NCBI GenBank assembly: GCA_040219515.1
Contig: JAVJSI010000010.1
Location: forward strand, 1 to 64,000
Reading direction: 5' to 3'
Length of the DNA stretch: 64,000 nt
Source of the DNA: Acidimicrobiales bacterium
GTDB lineage: Bacteria > Actinomycetota > Acidimicrobiia > Acidimicrobiales > Aldehydirespiratoraceae
The stretch's first letter is position 1. Every line of letters begins with the position of its first letter. This document shows, piece after piece, positions 1-8,900 of this stretch. Position numbers and translations under genes: made by a program. The notes beneath the pieces are model-generated. The model was not told where the DNA came from. It was given only the letters and a program-made list of their open reading frames with translations, and searched no databases.

Positions 1-24
1 GTGTTGCGTCCTAGCGTGAATCAC

Positions 25-83
25 GAGCCCTCCGGAGTGACGTAGTGAGTTGTCGAAGACCCACAGCCTCACTCGGAGGGCTC
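25..83. repeat. Imperfect inverted repeat at the window edge
   Basis: Two arms, GAGCCCTCCGGAGTGA (25-40) and TCACTCGGAGGGCTC (69-83), are reverse complements except for one extra G, with a 28-base loop. It lies downstream of the minus-strand alcohol dehydrogenase that stops at 143, so it could end that operon's transcript, but the long loop and absence of a T run make this weak. No gene is visible in bases 1-142. Confidence 0.4.
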
Positions 84-142
84 ACCTCACCGGGGGACCA
101 CCCACCCCAAACCGCCAGGGACAACGTCCCGGGTCATCACAA

Positions 143-1336
143 CTAGCCGCCGGGAAGACCGCGTCGTTTTTCGTCACGGAGGTCGAAGGCGATCTTGACG
201 GCCCCGCGTCCCCCGGCATTCGCGGCGTGATCGATCGCATCGACGTAGCGATCGAGGGGATACGTGGCCGAGATCATCCTGTCGAAGGCCACCTTGCCGG
301 CGAGTTCGAGCGCCAGCGCGAAACTGGACGCGGTACGGCCGTCCCTGGTGGTCTCGGTGCCGTACGTGTACGCGCCGACGAGCTCGGTCTCGCGATGCCA
401 GAGCGGGGTGAGGTCGATGGCGACGTGACCGGGCATTCCCAACAGCACGACGCGGCCACGGGGTCGACAGAGCCCGATCGCCTGGGTGATCGACGCCTCG
501 GACCCGACGGCGTCGATGACGACATCGGCCCCGCCCGAGAGACGCTCGCCGATCATGAACGAGCCGGTGGCCCGCCGCACGGCGCGGGTGAGCTCACCCG
601 GCGCCGTGATCACGTCGGCGCCGAACTCGGCGGCCAGCTCGCGCTGCGCCGGATACTTCGCACCCACGACGATCGAACCCGGATCGGTCAGGTGGCGCAG
701 GGCGGCGACCGTGACCAGGCCCATCGGACCGGCTCCGATCACCGCGACGGTGTCGCCGTCGGTCACGCCGGCTCGCAGGGCCGCGTGGACGCCGCCGGCG
801 ACGGGTTCGATGGTGACGGCGAGCTCGTCGCTCATCCATTCGGGCACGTCGTGGAGTTGGCTGTCGTGGGCGATGAACTCGGTGGCCCAACCACCGCCGG
901 TGCTCTCGCAGAAGCCGATCTGGATGCCGGGTTCGAGATGACCGCAGGTGAGGTGGCGGTAGTCGTTGCCGTCGCCGGGTGCGGCGCCGGGGAAGGGCAG
1001 TTCGAAGCCGCGGGCGGCGTGGCCGAGCACGGGTTCGATGACCACACGGCGACCGTCGGCCATGTCACCCACGATCTCGTGACCGGGCACGAACGGGAAC
1101 GAGACGAAGTCCTCGAAGTAGCGGGAGCTGTGCCCGTCGATGGTCGACAGGTCGCTGCCGCAGATGCCGGTGAGTCGCGGGTAGACCCGCTGCCAGCCGG
1201 CGGCCGGGATCTCCGGCGGGTCGTCGTCGATCAGGTCGAGTGGGCCGACTGCGGCACCCGAACCCGGACGAAAGCGGGATGCCACCATCGCCGCGGCATA
1301 GCGGGCTTCCTTGCGGCTGAAGCGGAGGGCTTTCAC
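143..1336 (-). CDS. Zinc-dependent alcohol dehydrogenase (MDR family)
   Basis: Medium-chain dehydrogenase/reductase of 397 residues, the usual family length, predicted to oxidise an alcohol with NAD(P). The catalytic zinc site is readable: GICGSD with Cys59, PGHE with His86 and Glu87, and a later TIEP segment. The Rossmann nucleotide motif GAGPMG is at residues 201-206. The four-cysteine structural zinc loop of classical enzymes is not clearly present. The ATG start overlaps the stop of the MFS gene by four bases (ATGA), so it is the last gene of a coupled three-gene operon. The substrate is unknown; threonine- or sorbitol-dehydrogenase-like enzymes share this architecture. Confidence 0.88.
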   Translation of the reverse strand: MKALRFSRKEARYAAAMVASRFRPGSGAAVGPLDLIDDDPPEIPAAGWQRVYPRLTGICGSDLSTIDGHSSRYFEDFVSFPFVPGHEIVGDMADGRRVVIEPVLGHAARGFELPFPGAAPGDGNDYRHLTCGHLEPGIQIGFCESTGGGWATEFIAHDSQLHDVPEWMSDELAVTIEPVAGGVHAALRAGVTDGDTVAVIGAGPMGLVTVAALRHLTDPGSIVVGAKYPAQRELAAEFGADVITAPGELTRAVRRATGSFMIGERLSGGADVVIDAVGSEASITQAIGLCRPRGRVVLLGMPGHVAIDLTPLWHRETELVGAYTYGTETTRDGRTASSFALALELAGKVAFDRMISATYPLDRYVDAIDHAANAGGRGAVKIAFDLRDEKRRGLPGG

Positions 1337-2796
1337 GGGGCGGATGCTAGTGCCTGGTCCCGGGTGCGCACGAGGCGCAGCGCGCTCGGGATCGAGGCGG
1401 CCACCACAACGGCCAGCGCGGCGATCGCGATCGCGTAACCGTCACTGATCGAATCCAGGAGGTCGACGGGCACGGCGACGTCGTCGCCCGAGAGCAGGTC
1501 TCGCACCGATTCGATGTCGCCGGTGCGGGCGTCGACGACGGCGAGGGTGATCGCACCCACGGCGGCGATGCCGAGCGTGAGGGCGATCGTGCGCAGGAAC
1601 TGGTGGGCGCCGGTGACGCGACCCATCTCGGCCGGGCGCGTCCGCGACTGGAGCAGCGCGGCGCCGGTCGAGGTGACCATGCCGACGCCGGCCCCCAGCG
1701 AGAAGAACGCTGCGTAGACCACCGGAACGGGTGCGTCGAGGTGGACGCACGCGGCCGTGAACACGACGGCGGTGGTGGCGATGGCCGATCCCAGCAGGCT
1801 CACCCATTCGCCACGCCATCGTTCCTGCAGCCAGCTCGCGACATAGGCGCTGGCCGTCCAACCGACGGTGAGGAACATCACGCCGAAGGCGGCCACCCCG
1901 GTGCTCTGGCCTCGGGTCGTGCGCAGATAGAGCGGGAGGAACGAGTTCGCGCCGACGCCCCCGGCCAACACCGCCATCGAAGTCACGTGGACCGTGCGGT
2001 AGCGGGGTTCGAGCAGATGGGGGAGACGAACGACCGGGTCGGGCGTGCGGTGCGCCCAGCGGACGTAGAGCGGGACGGCGAGCGCGAGCGTGGCCAGCGC
2101 AATGGCGATGACCACCGGCGAATAGGTCGCCAGCGCGAGGGCCGCCGTGGTGATGGCGGCCACGAGGGCGAGCCCGACCCGGTCGACGCGGTGGGCCGGC
2201 GCGCCGTCCTGGCGGTCGGGGATGCGATGCCATCCCAGCGCGGCGGCGATCACCGTCACCGGCACGTTGACGACGAAGATCGCCCGCCAACCCACCGTGG
2301 CCACGAAGATCGCAGCGATCGCGGGGCCGGCGACGCCCATCACGCCCCACACCGAGGACGTGAACGCGAAGGCCTTCGGTCGCAGCCGGGCAGGGATCGC
2401 GAGGCCGATGCTGGCCACGCCGACGGTCATGAGGGCACCGGCGAAGATGCCCTGCACGGCTCTCGCCGCCAGCAGCAGGGGCATGGTCGGGGCGGCGGCG
2501 ACGGTGAGCGACATGACCACGAAGCCGACGGTCGCGACGCGATAGACCCGGCGGGCGCCGAGGCTGTCGACGACCGCGCCTGCGGCGAGCACGGCGACGG
2601 CCGAGGTGAGCAGCTCGAGCGTGATGACGAAGGGGAGCAGCCCGATGTCGCCGAGGTCGTCGCCGATGTCGGGCAGGGCGGCGGTGGCCGAGAGGTTGTT
2701 GTACGACGCGATCGCGATCAGCGACATGACCGCCACCACGACCGGTCGGCGGCCCTCGCCGAGGAGGCGGTTGTCCAGCAGCGGGCTCTCTGTCAC
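1333..2796 (-). CDS. MFS transporter, DHA2-like (about 14 TM)
   Basis: Major facilitator superfamily protein of 487 residues, long enough for the 14-helix drug:H+ antiporter type. Hydrophobic helices run through almost the whole length. After the second helix comes a typical loop (VDSLGARRVYR), and a GPAIAAIF segment lies in helix 5. I start it at the GTG of 2794-2796, which overlaps the upstream TGA (GTGA). The open frame extends further upstream, but that part is Arg/Pro-rich shadow of the DUF2889 gene. It is coupled at both ends to its neighbours, which suggests it moves a compound handled by the downstream alcohol dehydrogenase. Substrate and direction are unknown. Confidence 0.85.
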   Translation of the reverse strand: MTESPLLDNRLLGEGRRPVVVAVMSLIAIASYNNLSATAALPDIGDDLGDIGLLPFVITLELLTSAVAVLAAGAVVDSLGARRVYRVATVGFVVMSLTVAAAPTMPLLLAARAVQGIFAGALMTVGVASIGLAIPARLRPKAFAFTSSVWGVMGVAGPAIAAIFVATVGWRAIFVVNVPVTVIAAALGWHRIPDRQDGAPAHRVDRVGLALVAAITTAALALATYSPVVIAIALATLALAVPLYVRWAHRTPDPVVRLPHLLEPRYRTVHVTSMAVLAGGVGANSFLPLYLRTTRGQSTGVAAFGVMFLTVGWTASAYVASWLQERWRGEWVSLLGSAIATTAVVFTAACVHLDAPVPVVYAAFFSLGAGVGMVTSTGAALLQSRTRPAEMGRVTGAHQFLRTIALTLGIAAVGAITLAVVDARTGDIESVRDLLSGDDVAVPVDLLDSISDGYAIAIAALAVVVAASIPSALRLVRTRDQALASAP

Positions 2797-3644
2797 TGCC
2801 GTTGGTCGAAATCGGCGAGGAGAAGGTCTTCGTGGTCGGTGAAGTCGCGCCCCGAGCCCTTGCGGCGCAGGGCCACCGGCGCGACGGCGGGTTGGAACGC
2901 ATGGCAGATGCCGCTCATGACGTGGAGCAGCTCGGCCGCGTTGGCGACGTCGTCGAGGTCCTGCTGGCGGCCGGCGCTGATGTCGCAGGCCCGGCGGAGG
3001 GCCACGGCCGCTTCGCCGAGGTCGTCGTCGAGTTCGCGTCCGGCCCACGGGATGAAGCCCTGCCACAGCGGTGCGTCGACCCACTCGGCCGGCCCGATGA
3101 CCGTTCGCTCGTGGAGATGCCACTCGAGCACCGCCGTGCCGTCGCGCCAGAGACGGGCGTGGCGCTCACGGGCCTCACCTCGCTGGTCGTCGACGGCCAT
3201 GTCGTAGAGCCGGTCGCCGTCGACCCCGCGCGCCGCGTGGGTGACGACGAGCCCGGCGAGGTCGAACATGTGTGTGCAGTTCTGGCGAGCGTCGAGAGCA
3301 GACAGGGCCAGCGGCCCGGTGGTCAGGGGCGTGCCGACCATGGCCTGCAGTGGCCGGCCGGCATCGAGACATGCCGTCCACGGCGATCGCACACCCGCGC
3401 CGATCACGTCGACGACCTCGTTCTCGTCGTGGTGGAGTTCGACCCGGAAGTGATGGAAGTCGTCCTCGAGTTCGCCCCAGCAACGATCGCCGTCGAGGCG
3501 CACCAGGATGCGCCGCCGGTAGATCCCCTCGCCGTAGGCGCGTTCGGCCGTGCGGGGGGTTTCGTCTCGACGGTCGAACAGTTCTCTCGCCGAGCGGCGG
3601 GGAGCGGGGGGCGCCGAGCGGCGGGGAGCGGGGGGCTCAGTCAT
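2793..3644 (-). CDS. DUF2889 family protein
   Basis: 283 residues. The central part (about 40-150) has the features I associate with DUF2889: an YRRR start, a CWGELEDDFHHF segment, an aspartate-containing APW-like turn (SPWTAC) and a cysteine in QNCTHMFDLAG. The function of this family is not established. The N-terminus carries an eight-residue duplication (PPAPRRSA twice) caused by a 24-bp tandem repeat. It is the first gene of the operon with the MFS transporter and alcohol dehydrogenase. The start ATG is eight bases from a TAGCGT -10 box, so the mRNA is probably leaderless. The family call is by pattern memory and moderately sure. Confidence 0.72.
   Translation of the reverse strand: MTEPPAPRRSAPPAPRRSARELFDRRDETPRTAERAYGEGIYRRRILVRLDGDRCWGELEDDFHHFRVELHHDENEVVDVIGAGVRSPWTACLDAGRPLQAMVGTPLTTGPLALSALDARQNCTHMFDLAGLVVTHAARGVDGDRLYDMAVDDQRGEARERHARLWRDGTAVLEWHLHERTVIGPAEWVDAPLWQGFIPWAGRELDDDLGEAAVALRRACDISAGRQQDLDDVANAAELLHVMSGICHAFQPAVAPVALRRKGSGRDFTDHEDLLLADFDQRQ
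3588..3635 (-). repeat. 24-bp tandem duplication in the DUF2889 gene
   Basis: Two adjacent identical 24-bp units (3588-3611 and 3612-3635) lie in the 5' end of the gene and duplicate eight residues of a proline/arginine-rich tail in frame. Confidence 0.85.
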
Positions 3645-3652
3645 CGTGGGCG

Positions 3653-3658
3653 ACGCTA
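3653..3658 (-). promoter_or_regulatory. -10 box TAGCGT, leaderless promoter
   Basis: TAGCGT on the minus strand, eight bases before the ATG of the DUF2889 gene. This places the transcript start at or next to the start codon, the usual leaderless arrangement in Actinobacteria. No Shine-Dalgarno sequence fits in the gap. Confidence 0.55.
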
Positions 3659-3706
3659 CCGGCCGACCCGCCGAGGGTGGATATCGTCCGGGCCCGTCCG
3701 CCGGAA

Positions 3707-3712
3707 TAGGGT
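3707..3712 (+). promoter_or_regulatory. -10 box TAGGGT, leaderless promoter
   Basis: TAGGGT six bases before the ATG at 3719. It drives the luciferase-like oxidoreductase and crotonase pair, divergent from the DUF2889 operon. Confidence 0.55.
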
Positions 3713-3718
3713 CCGACC

Positions 3719-4771
3719 ATGAAGCTCGGATTCGGACTCGACCTCTATCGCGCCGCCACTCTCGAGGTGCCGGTCGAACGGGTGAAGCTCGTCGAGTCGC
3801 TGGGCTACCACTCGGTGTGGACGGCCGAGGCCTACGGCTGCGACGCCATGACGCCGCTGGCGTATCTCGCAGCCCACACCAGCCGCATCAAGCTGGCCAC
3901 CGGCATCGTGCAGATCGCGGCCCGCACCCCGGCGGCCACGGCCATGCAGGCGATGACCATCGACGCGCTCGCCGGCGGGGGGCGGGTGATCATCGGTCTC
4001 GGCGTGTCGGGTCCGCAGATCGTCGAGGGATGGTACGGCCAGCCCTGGGGTTCGCCGGTCAACCGGCTTCGTGACTATGTGGCCATCATGCGCAAGGTGA
4101 TCGCCCGGGAGGAGCCCGTCACCCACGACGGCGCCGAGATCTCGCTGCCGTTCACCGGTCCCGGGTCGATCGGGCAGGGCAAACCGCTCAAATCGATCCT
4201 GCATCCGGCCGGCGACATCGAGATCTGGATCGCGGCGGGCGCGCCGCTCAACACCGCGCTGGCCGCGGAGATCTGCGACGGCTGGCTGCCCATGGGCTAC
4301 GGCGCCGATGGCTGGGACATCCACGGGCCGAATCTCGAGAAGGGATGGGCCCGCCGCGGTGGTCGACCCGAGGACTTCGACATCATGGGCGGGATCACGA
4401 TCGAGATCACCGACGACGTGCAGGCGGCGATCGACGCCAAGAAGCCGCTCACCGGCATGTACGTGGGCGGCATGGGCAGCGAGTCGAAGAACTTCCACAA
4501 GGACGCCATGGCCCGCCGCGGGTTTCCTGAGGCGGCCGAGCGCATCCAGGAGCTGTGGCTGGCGGGCCGCAAGGACGAGGCGATCGCGGCGGTGCCCGAC
4601 GAGTACATCGATGCCGGCGCCCTCTTCGGTCCGGTCGACCGCGTCCGGTCCCGCTGGCACGAGGTGATCCCGCCGGGGGTGAACGGTTTGACCGTGCGCA
4701 CCGACTCCGACGAGGGGCTGGCGGTCGCGGCCGAGATGGCCGGAACCCGAGACGAAGGAGCAGCCGAATGA
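3719..4771 (+). CDS. LLM-class (luciferase-like, probably F420-dependent) oxidoreductase
   Basis: 350-residue TIM-barrel protein of the bacterial luciferase-like family, a cytosolic flavin/F420-dependent oxidoreductase. Supporting segments are the N-terminal MKLGFGLDL strand, a VWTAEAYG segment, TSRIKLATGIVQI, the RVIIGLGVSGPQIVEGW stretch typical of the F420-binding half, and IWIAAGAP later. Length fits the family. The start is the ATG six bases after a TAGGGT -10 box. The stop overlaps the next ATG (ATGA), so it is coupled to a crotonase, suggesting a shared CoA-ester or fatty-acid-like pathway. Substrate unknown; FMN cannot be excluded. Confidence 0.85.
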   Translation: MKLGFGLDLYRAATLEVPVERVKLVESLGYHSVWTAEAYGCDAMTPLAYLAAHTSRIKLATGIVQIAARTPAATAMQAMTIDALAGGGRVIIGLGVSGPQIVEGWYGQPWGSPVNRLRDYVAIMRKVIAREEPVTHDGAEISLPFTGPGSIGQGKPLKSILHPAGDIEIWIAAGAPLNTALAAEICDGWLPMGYGADGWDIHGPNLEKGWARRGGRPEDFDIMGGITIEITDDVQAAIDAKKPLTGMYVGGMGSESKNFHKDAMARRGFPEAAERIQELWLAGRKDEAIAAVPDEYIDAGALFGPVDRVRSRWHEVIPPGVNGLTVRTDSDEGLAVAAEMAGTRDEGAAE

Positions 4772-5565
4772 GCAGTGACCCGAGTGAACTGATCACGGTG
4801 GAGGAGGCGGCGCCGTTCGTCCGCTACGTCACCCTGAACCGGCCCGAGAAGCGCAACGCGATCTCGACGCCGTTGCGCACCCAGCTGTTCGACGTGCTCC
4901 ACGCCCACGACCACGACGACGACGTGCGCGTGTCGATCGTCCGGGGCGCCGGAGTCTGCTTCTCCTCCGGCTACGACCTCGGCAGCGCGCTGATGGAAGA
5001 TCCGCCGTATCCGTCGGCGCCCGGCGACGGCCAGTGGGCCCGTCAGGCCACCGACGGATGGTTCTCGATCTGGGACCTGGCCAAGCCGGTGATCGCCCAG
5101 GTCCACGGCTACGCCATGGCGGGCGCCACCGAGCTCGCATCGGCCTGCGACCTCGTCTACGTCGCCGACGACGCGAAGATCTCCTATCCCGTGGTGCGGG
5201 TGGCGTCGCCGCCCGACTGGCAGTACCACGAGCCGCTGATGGGCATGCGCCACGCGATGGAGACCATGTTGACCGGCGACGCCATCGACGGTGTCGAGGC
5301 GGCCCGCATGGGGTGGGCGAACCGGGCCTACCCCGCCGACCGTCTCGATGCCGAGGTGCTCGCCGTGGCCGAGCGAATCGCCGGCGTGGCCACCGACCTG
5401 TCGCAGATCCTCAAGCGGATGGTGCATCGCCAGTTCGACGTGCAGGGTGGGCGCGCCGCCATGCGCGCCGGCCAGGAATTCCAGGCGCTGGCCGGCCATC
5501 AGGCGTCGGTCGAGGCCTTCCGGGCCGACCCGCTGGCCGCGGTCAAGCGCGCCGCGGCCCAGTAG
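4768..5565 (+). CDS. Enoyl-CoA hydratase/isomerase family protein (crotonase)
   Basis: 265 residues, normal crotonase length. The N-terminal RPEKRNAIS motif and the oxyanion-hole segments GAGVCFSSGYDL and GYAMAGATELASACDLV are clear. The position of the first hydratase glutamate is kept (Glu122), but the second, 20 residues later, is Val142 in YPVVRV. It therefore lacks one of the two catalytic glutamates of classical hydratases and may act as an isomerase, hydrolase or decarboxylase. The ATG at 4768 is used because it overlaps the preceding stop (ATGA); the longer frame upstream is shadow of the oxidoreductase gene. Confidence 0.87.
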   Translation: MSSDPSELITVEEAAPFVRYVTLNRPEKRNAISTPLRTQLFDVLHAHDHDDDVRVSIVRGAGVCFSSGYDLGSALMEDPPYPSAPGDGQWARQATDGWFSIWDLAKPVIAQVHGYAMAGATELASACDLVYVADDAKISYPVVRVASPPDWQYHEPLMGMRHAMETMLTGDAIDGVEAARMGWANRAYPADRLDAEVLAVAERIAGVATDLSQILKRMVHRQFDVQGGRAAMRAGQEFQALAGHQASVEAFRADPLAAVKRAAAQ

Positions 5566-5591
5566 CGGCGCAGGCCGCGCCTTCGTTGTTT

Positions 5592-5610
5592 GCAAGGATC
5601 CCTTGCTTTT
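5592..5610 (+). terminator. Short hairpin with T run after the crotonase gene
   Basis: GCAAGG (5592-5597) and CCTTGC (5601-5606) form a six-base stem with a three-base loop, followed by TTTT. It lies 26 bases after the crotonase stop and before the WXG100 gene. The stem is short, so the call is tentative. Confidence 0.45.
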
Positions 5611-5687
5611 GGTTGCGCCCACTGGCAGGGTGAGAACCTATGAGATGCACTCACAAATCGTGAAGTGCGCGAACAGAGGAGGCGACG

Positions 5688-5963
5688 ATGGCAGGCGACA
5701 TGCTGGTCATGAGCAAGTCACAGATGGAGCAACTGGCCGCGACATTCGGTCAGCAGAGCCAGGCGGTGCAGGACGTGATCCGGGCGATCCAGGGCGGTGT
5801 CGATGGCACCACCTGGCAGGGCAGTCGGGCCGATCGGTTCCGCCAACTGTGGGACACCGAGTTCCGGCCCAACCTGGTGAACCTGGTCGACACCCTGGGC
5901 GAACACTCGGCCTTCATCGGCCGTGAACTCCAGGCCGGCGTCACCGCCCTCGACACCGTCTGA
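5688..5963 (+). CDS. WXG100 (ESAT-6-like) protein
   Basis: 91 residues, the standard size for a WXG100 protein. These are small helical-hairpin substrates and partners of type VII secretion. The central turn carries the signature in TTWQGSRADRF (Trp-Gln-Gly) between two amphipathic helices. A strong ribosome site AGAGGAGG (5675-5682) precedes the ATG by five bases. The EccC-type ATPase follows 26 bases later on the same strand, so the two are surely one operon. The C-terminal YxxxD/E export signal of mycobacterial substrates is not obvious, which leaves open whether the protein is itself exported. Confidence 0.9.
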   Translation: MAGDMLVMSKSQMEQLAATFGQQSQAVQDVIRAIQGGVDGTTWQGSRADRFRQLWDTEFRPNLVNLVDTLGEHSAFIGRELQAGVTALDTV

Positions 5964-5989
5964 CGGTCACCCGGTCGGTCGGGGGAGCG

Positions 5990-8900
5990 ATGCGCATCGT
6001 GCACCGAGCGGCGGGCGGTGACCGGGTCGTCGAGATCGACATCGACGACCCGACCCGCACCGTCGGCGATCTCGTCACGGCGCTCACCCCCGAGACAGGG
6101 TCCGCATCGACAGGGTCCGCATCGACACGTTCACCCTTCGAGCCCGTCATCGACGGTGCTCCGGTCACCTCCGACGTCCCCCTGTCGGCGGTGACCATCT
6201 GCGAGGGCTCGGTCGTCGACACGACGGCCGAGCCTGCCACCACCACCCCTCCGGCCCGGACCGTCGTCGTCATCGGCGGCATCCGGGCCGGAGTCGCGGT
6301 CGGCGCCGACGGTAGTCTCACGATCGGTCGGGACGACGGCTGCGACCTGTGTGTCGACGACGCGGCGATGTCGGGTCCTCACCTCCTCCTTCGCGAGGGA
6401 CGGCTCCGCGACCTGGGTTCGCGCAACGGCACCGCCGTCGAGGGCCATCCGCTTCTCGGCTCCGTCGAACTCGCGCCCGGTGCAGTGGTCCGGGCGGGCA
6501 CCAGCCGCCTGGCCGTGCGTGCGCACTGCGATGATCGCCCGGCGGCGGTGGTCCATGGTCTCGGTGCTCGTGGCGGCACGATTCCGTTCAACCGTCCGCC
6601 TCGGGTGGTCCCGATGGCCGAGGCCACACCGCTCGGGGTGCCCGCATCGGCCCCCGCCCCACCGGCCGGTGAGCCGCTGTCGATCGCCGGCATCGTCCTT
6701 CCGATCGTGGCGGGCGCCGTCGTCGCCGTGTTGTTCTCGCCGTTCATGGCGGTGTTCGCCGCGTTGGGCCCGGTGCTCACGATCGGCACCTGGTGGGAGC
6801 GACGGCGCCGTTCTCGCCGCGCCCACCGTCGAGCGGTGGCCGACGTCGAGGCCGCCATGGGCGCGCTCGACGGGCAGATCGGCATCGCTCGGGATCACGA
6901 GATCCTCCGACGACGGGCGCTGCATCCCGACCCCGCCGAGGTGGTGCGCCGAGCCGAGCAGCCCTCGGTACGGCTGTGGGAGCGGCGCCCCGATCATCTC
7001 GACGCGTTCTCGGTTGCGATCGGTGTGGCCGACGAGCCGTTCTCGGTGCCGCTGCATCCGTCCGACGGCGACGTGGCGGCCCCGGAAGCGGTGGCCATGG
7101 TGGCCGCTGCGCCACCGATGCCCGATGTGCCGGTCGCCGTCGACCTGTCACCCGGACGGGTCGTCGGGCTGGTCGGCGATCGGTCGGCCACCATGGCCGT
7201 GGCTCGATCGCTGTTGCTCCAGATGGCGACCCATCACGGTCCCGCCGATCTCTCGGTACTGGTTGCGGCCGACCACACGATCGACTGGCGGTGGGCCACA
7301 TGGCTACCCCACACGGCCGACCACGCGACCGGACGTCGGGGCGTGGCGTTGTTGCAGACCCTCGAGGTGTCGGCCGCCGTCGGGTTGATGACGGGTGGCG
7401 ACGACCGGGCCTGCCTCGTCCTGCTCGACGGCGACGATCCGTTCCAGGGTCGCGGCACCGTCGGCCGATCGGCGTTGGCGCGGCCGTCGACGGCCGCCGT
7501 GGTGCTGGTGTCCGACGAACACCGCCTTCCGGCCCGATGCGACCTGGTGGTGCGGGCCGATGCCCTCGGTCGGCTCACCCTCACCGATCCGCGGCGGGCC
7601 GAGCGCGGCCGACCGGTCCTCGGCTGGGGCGTGTCCGCCGCAGTGGCCGAACACGGCGCCCGGCGCCTGGCCCGGCTCGACGATCCCGAGCTCCCGATCG
7701 CCGGCGCCGGTGTGCCGGCTGCGGCGCCACTGCTGCGACTGCTCGGCATCTCGGGCGACGACATCGGTGAGATCGAACGACGCTGGCGGCAGGCCGACGG
7801 CACCGCCCATCTGCACACGCCGATCGGGTCCGACGGTGAGGGTGTGGTCGAACTCGACTTCGTGGCCGATGGCCCCCACGTCCTCGTGGGCGGGACCACG
7901 GGGTCGGGCAAGTCGGAGTTGTTGCGTTCGATCGTGGCCGGCGTCGCGGCCACGGCCGATCCTGACCATGTCGCGATGGTGCTCGTCGACTACAAGGGCG
8001 GCGCGGCGTTCGACTGCTGTGCCGAACTCCCACACGTCGCCGGACTGGTCACCGACCTCGACGCCGAACTCGCGGCGCGCGCCCTGCGCTGCCTCGAGGC
8101 CGAGCTGCGTCATCGCGAGCGGCGGCTGCGAGCGGTAGGGGCCGACGACATGGCCTCCTTTCGGGCCGCGACGGCGGGCGATGCGGCGGCTGAGCCCCTG
8201 CCACGGCTGCTGGTGATCGTCGACGAGTTCGCATCCTTGGCCGCCGACCTTCCCGACTTTCTGTCCTCGCTCGTCGGCGTGGCCCAGCGGGGAAGAAGTC
8301 TCGGCGTCCACTTGGTGCTGGCCACCCAACGTCCGGCCGGCGTCGTCACCGACGACATCCGGGCGAACACCGGATGCCGGGTCGCGTTGCGGGTCACGGA
8401 CCGCGGCGACTCCATCGACGTGATCGGTTCGCCCGACGCCTCTGCCATCCCCCGTGATCGCCCCGGGCGGGCCGTCGTCCGGTTCGGGCCCGGCGACCTC
8501 GTCCCGTTCCAGGCGGCGTTCGTCACCGGCCATGCCGACCAACGGGCGGGCGTCGTCGTGCACACCGGCCCCGATCGCGTCGTCGACGACGGTACGCCGA
8601 CCGACCTGCGGCGTCTCGTCGGGACGATCGTGGGCGCCCACGAAGCCCGCGGCGGGCGTCGCACCCGCTCGCCGTGGCCGGCACCGCTGCCCGACGACCT
8701 CCGCCGCGACGACCGGCGCGCGGCCGCGCCGGGCCAGTGGTTTCTCGTGGACTGCCCCGACGAGCAATGTCGACGCGACGAGGGCTGGACACTCGACGAC
8801 GGACACCTCGTGGTCATCGGTGGTCCCGGCGCCGGCACCACGACCACCTTGGCGACGGCGGCCCTGGCCGTCACCCGGGGGCAGGGAACCGACGCGCCCC

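Noticed and set aside
50-1438. A 462-codon open frame opposite the alcohol dehydrogenase gene
   Set aside because: Its product is a Gly/Asp/Arg-rich string without motifs, and the opposite strand has a complete dehydrogenase. GC-rich coding DNA makes such antisense frames throughout the window.
2797-3123. N-terminal extension of the MFS gene upstream of GTG 2796
   Set aside because: The extra residues are Arg/Pro-rich shadow of the DUF2889 gene in another frame; the GTGA overlap gives a natural start.
5613-5641. Sigma-70 promoter before the WXG100 gene (TTGCGC and a downstream TAT)
   Set aside because: The spacing and the -10 match are too poor to list; the real promoter remains unidentified.
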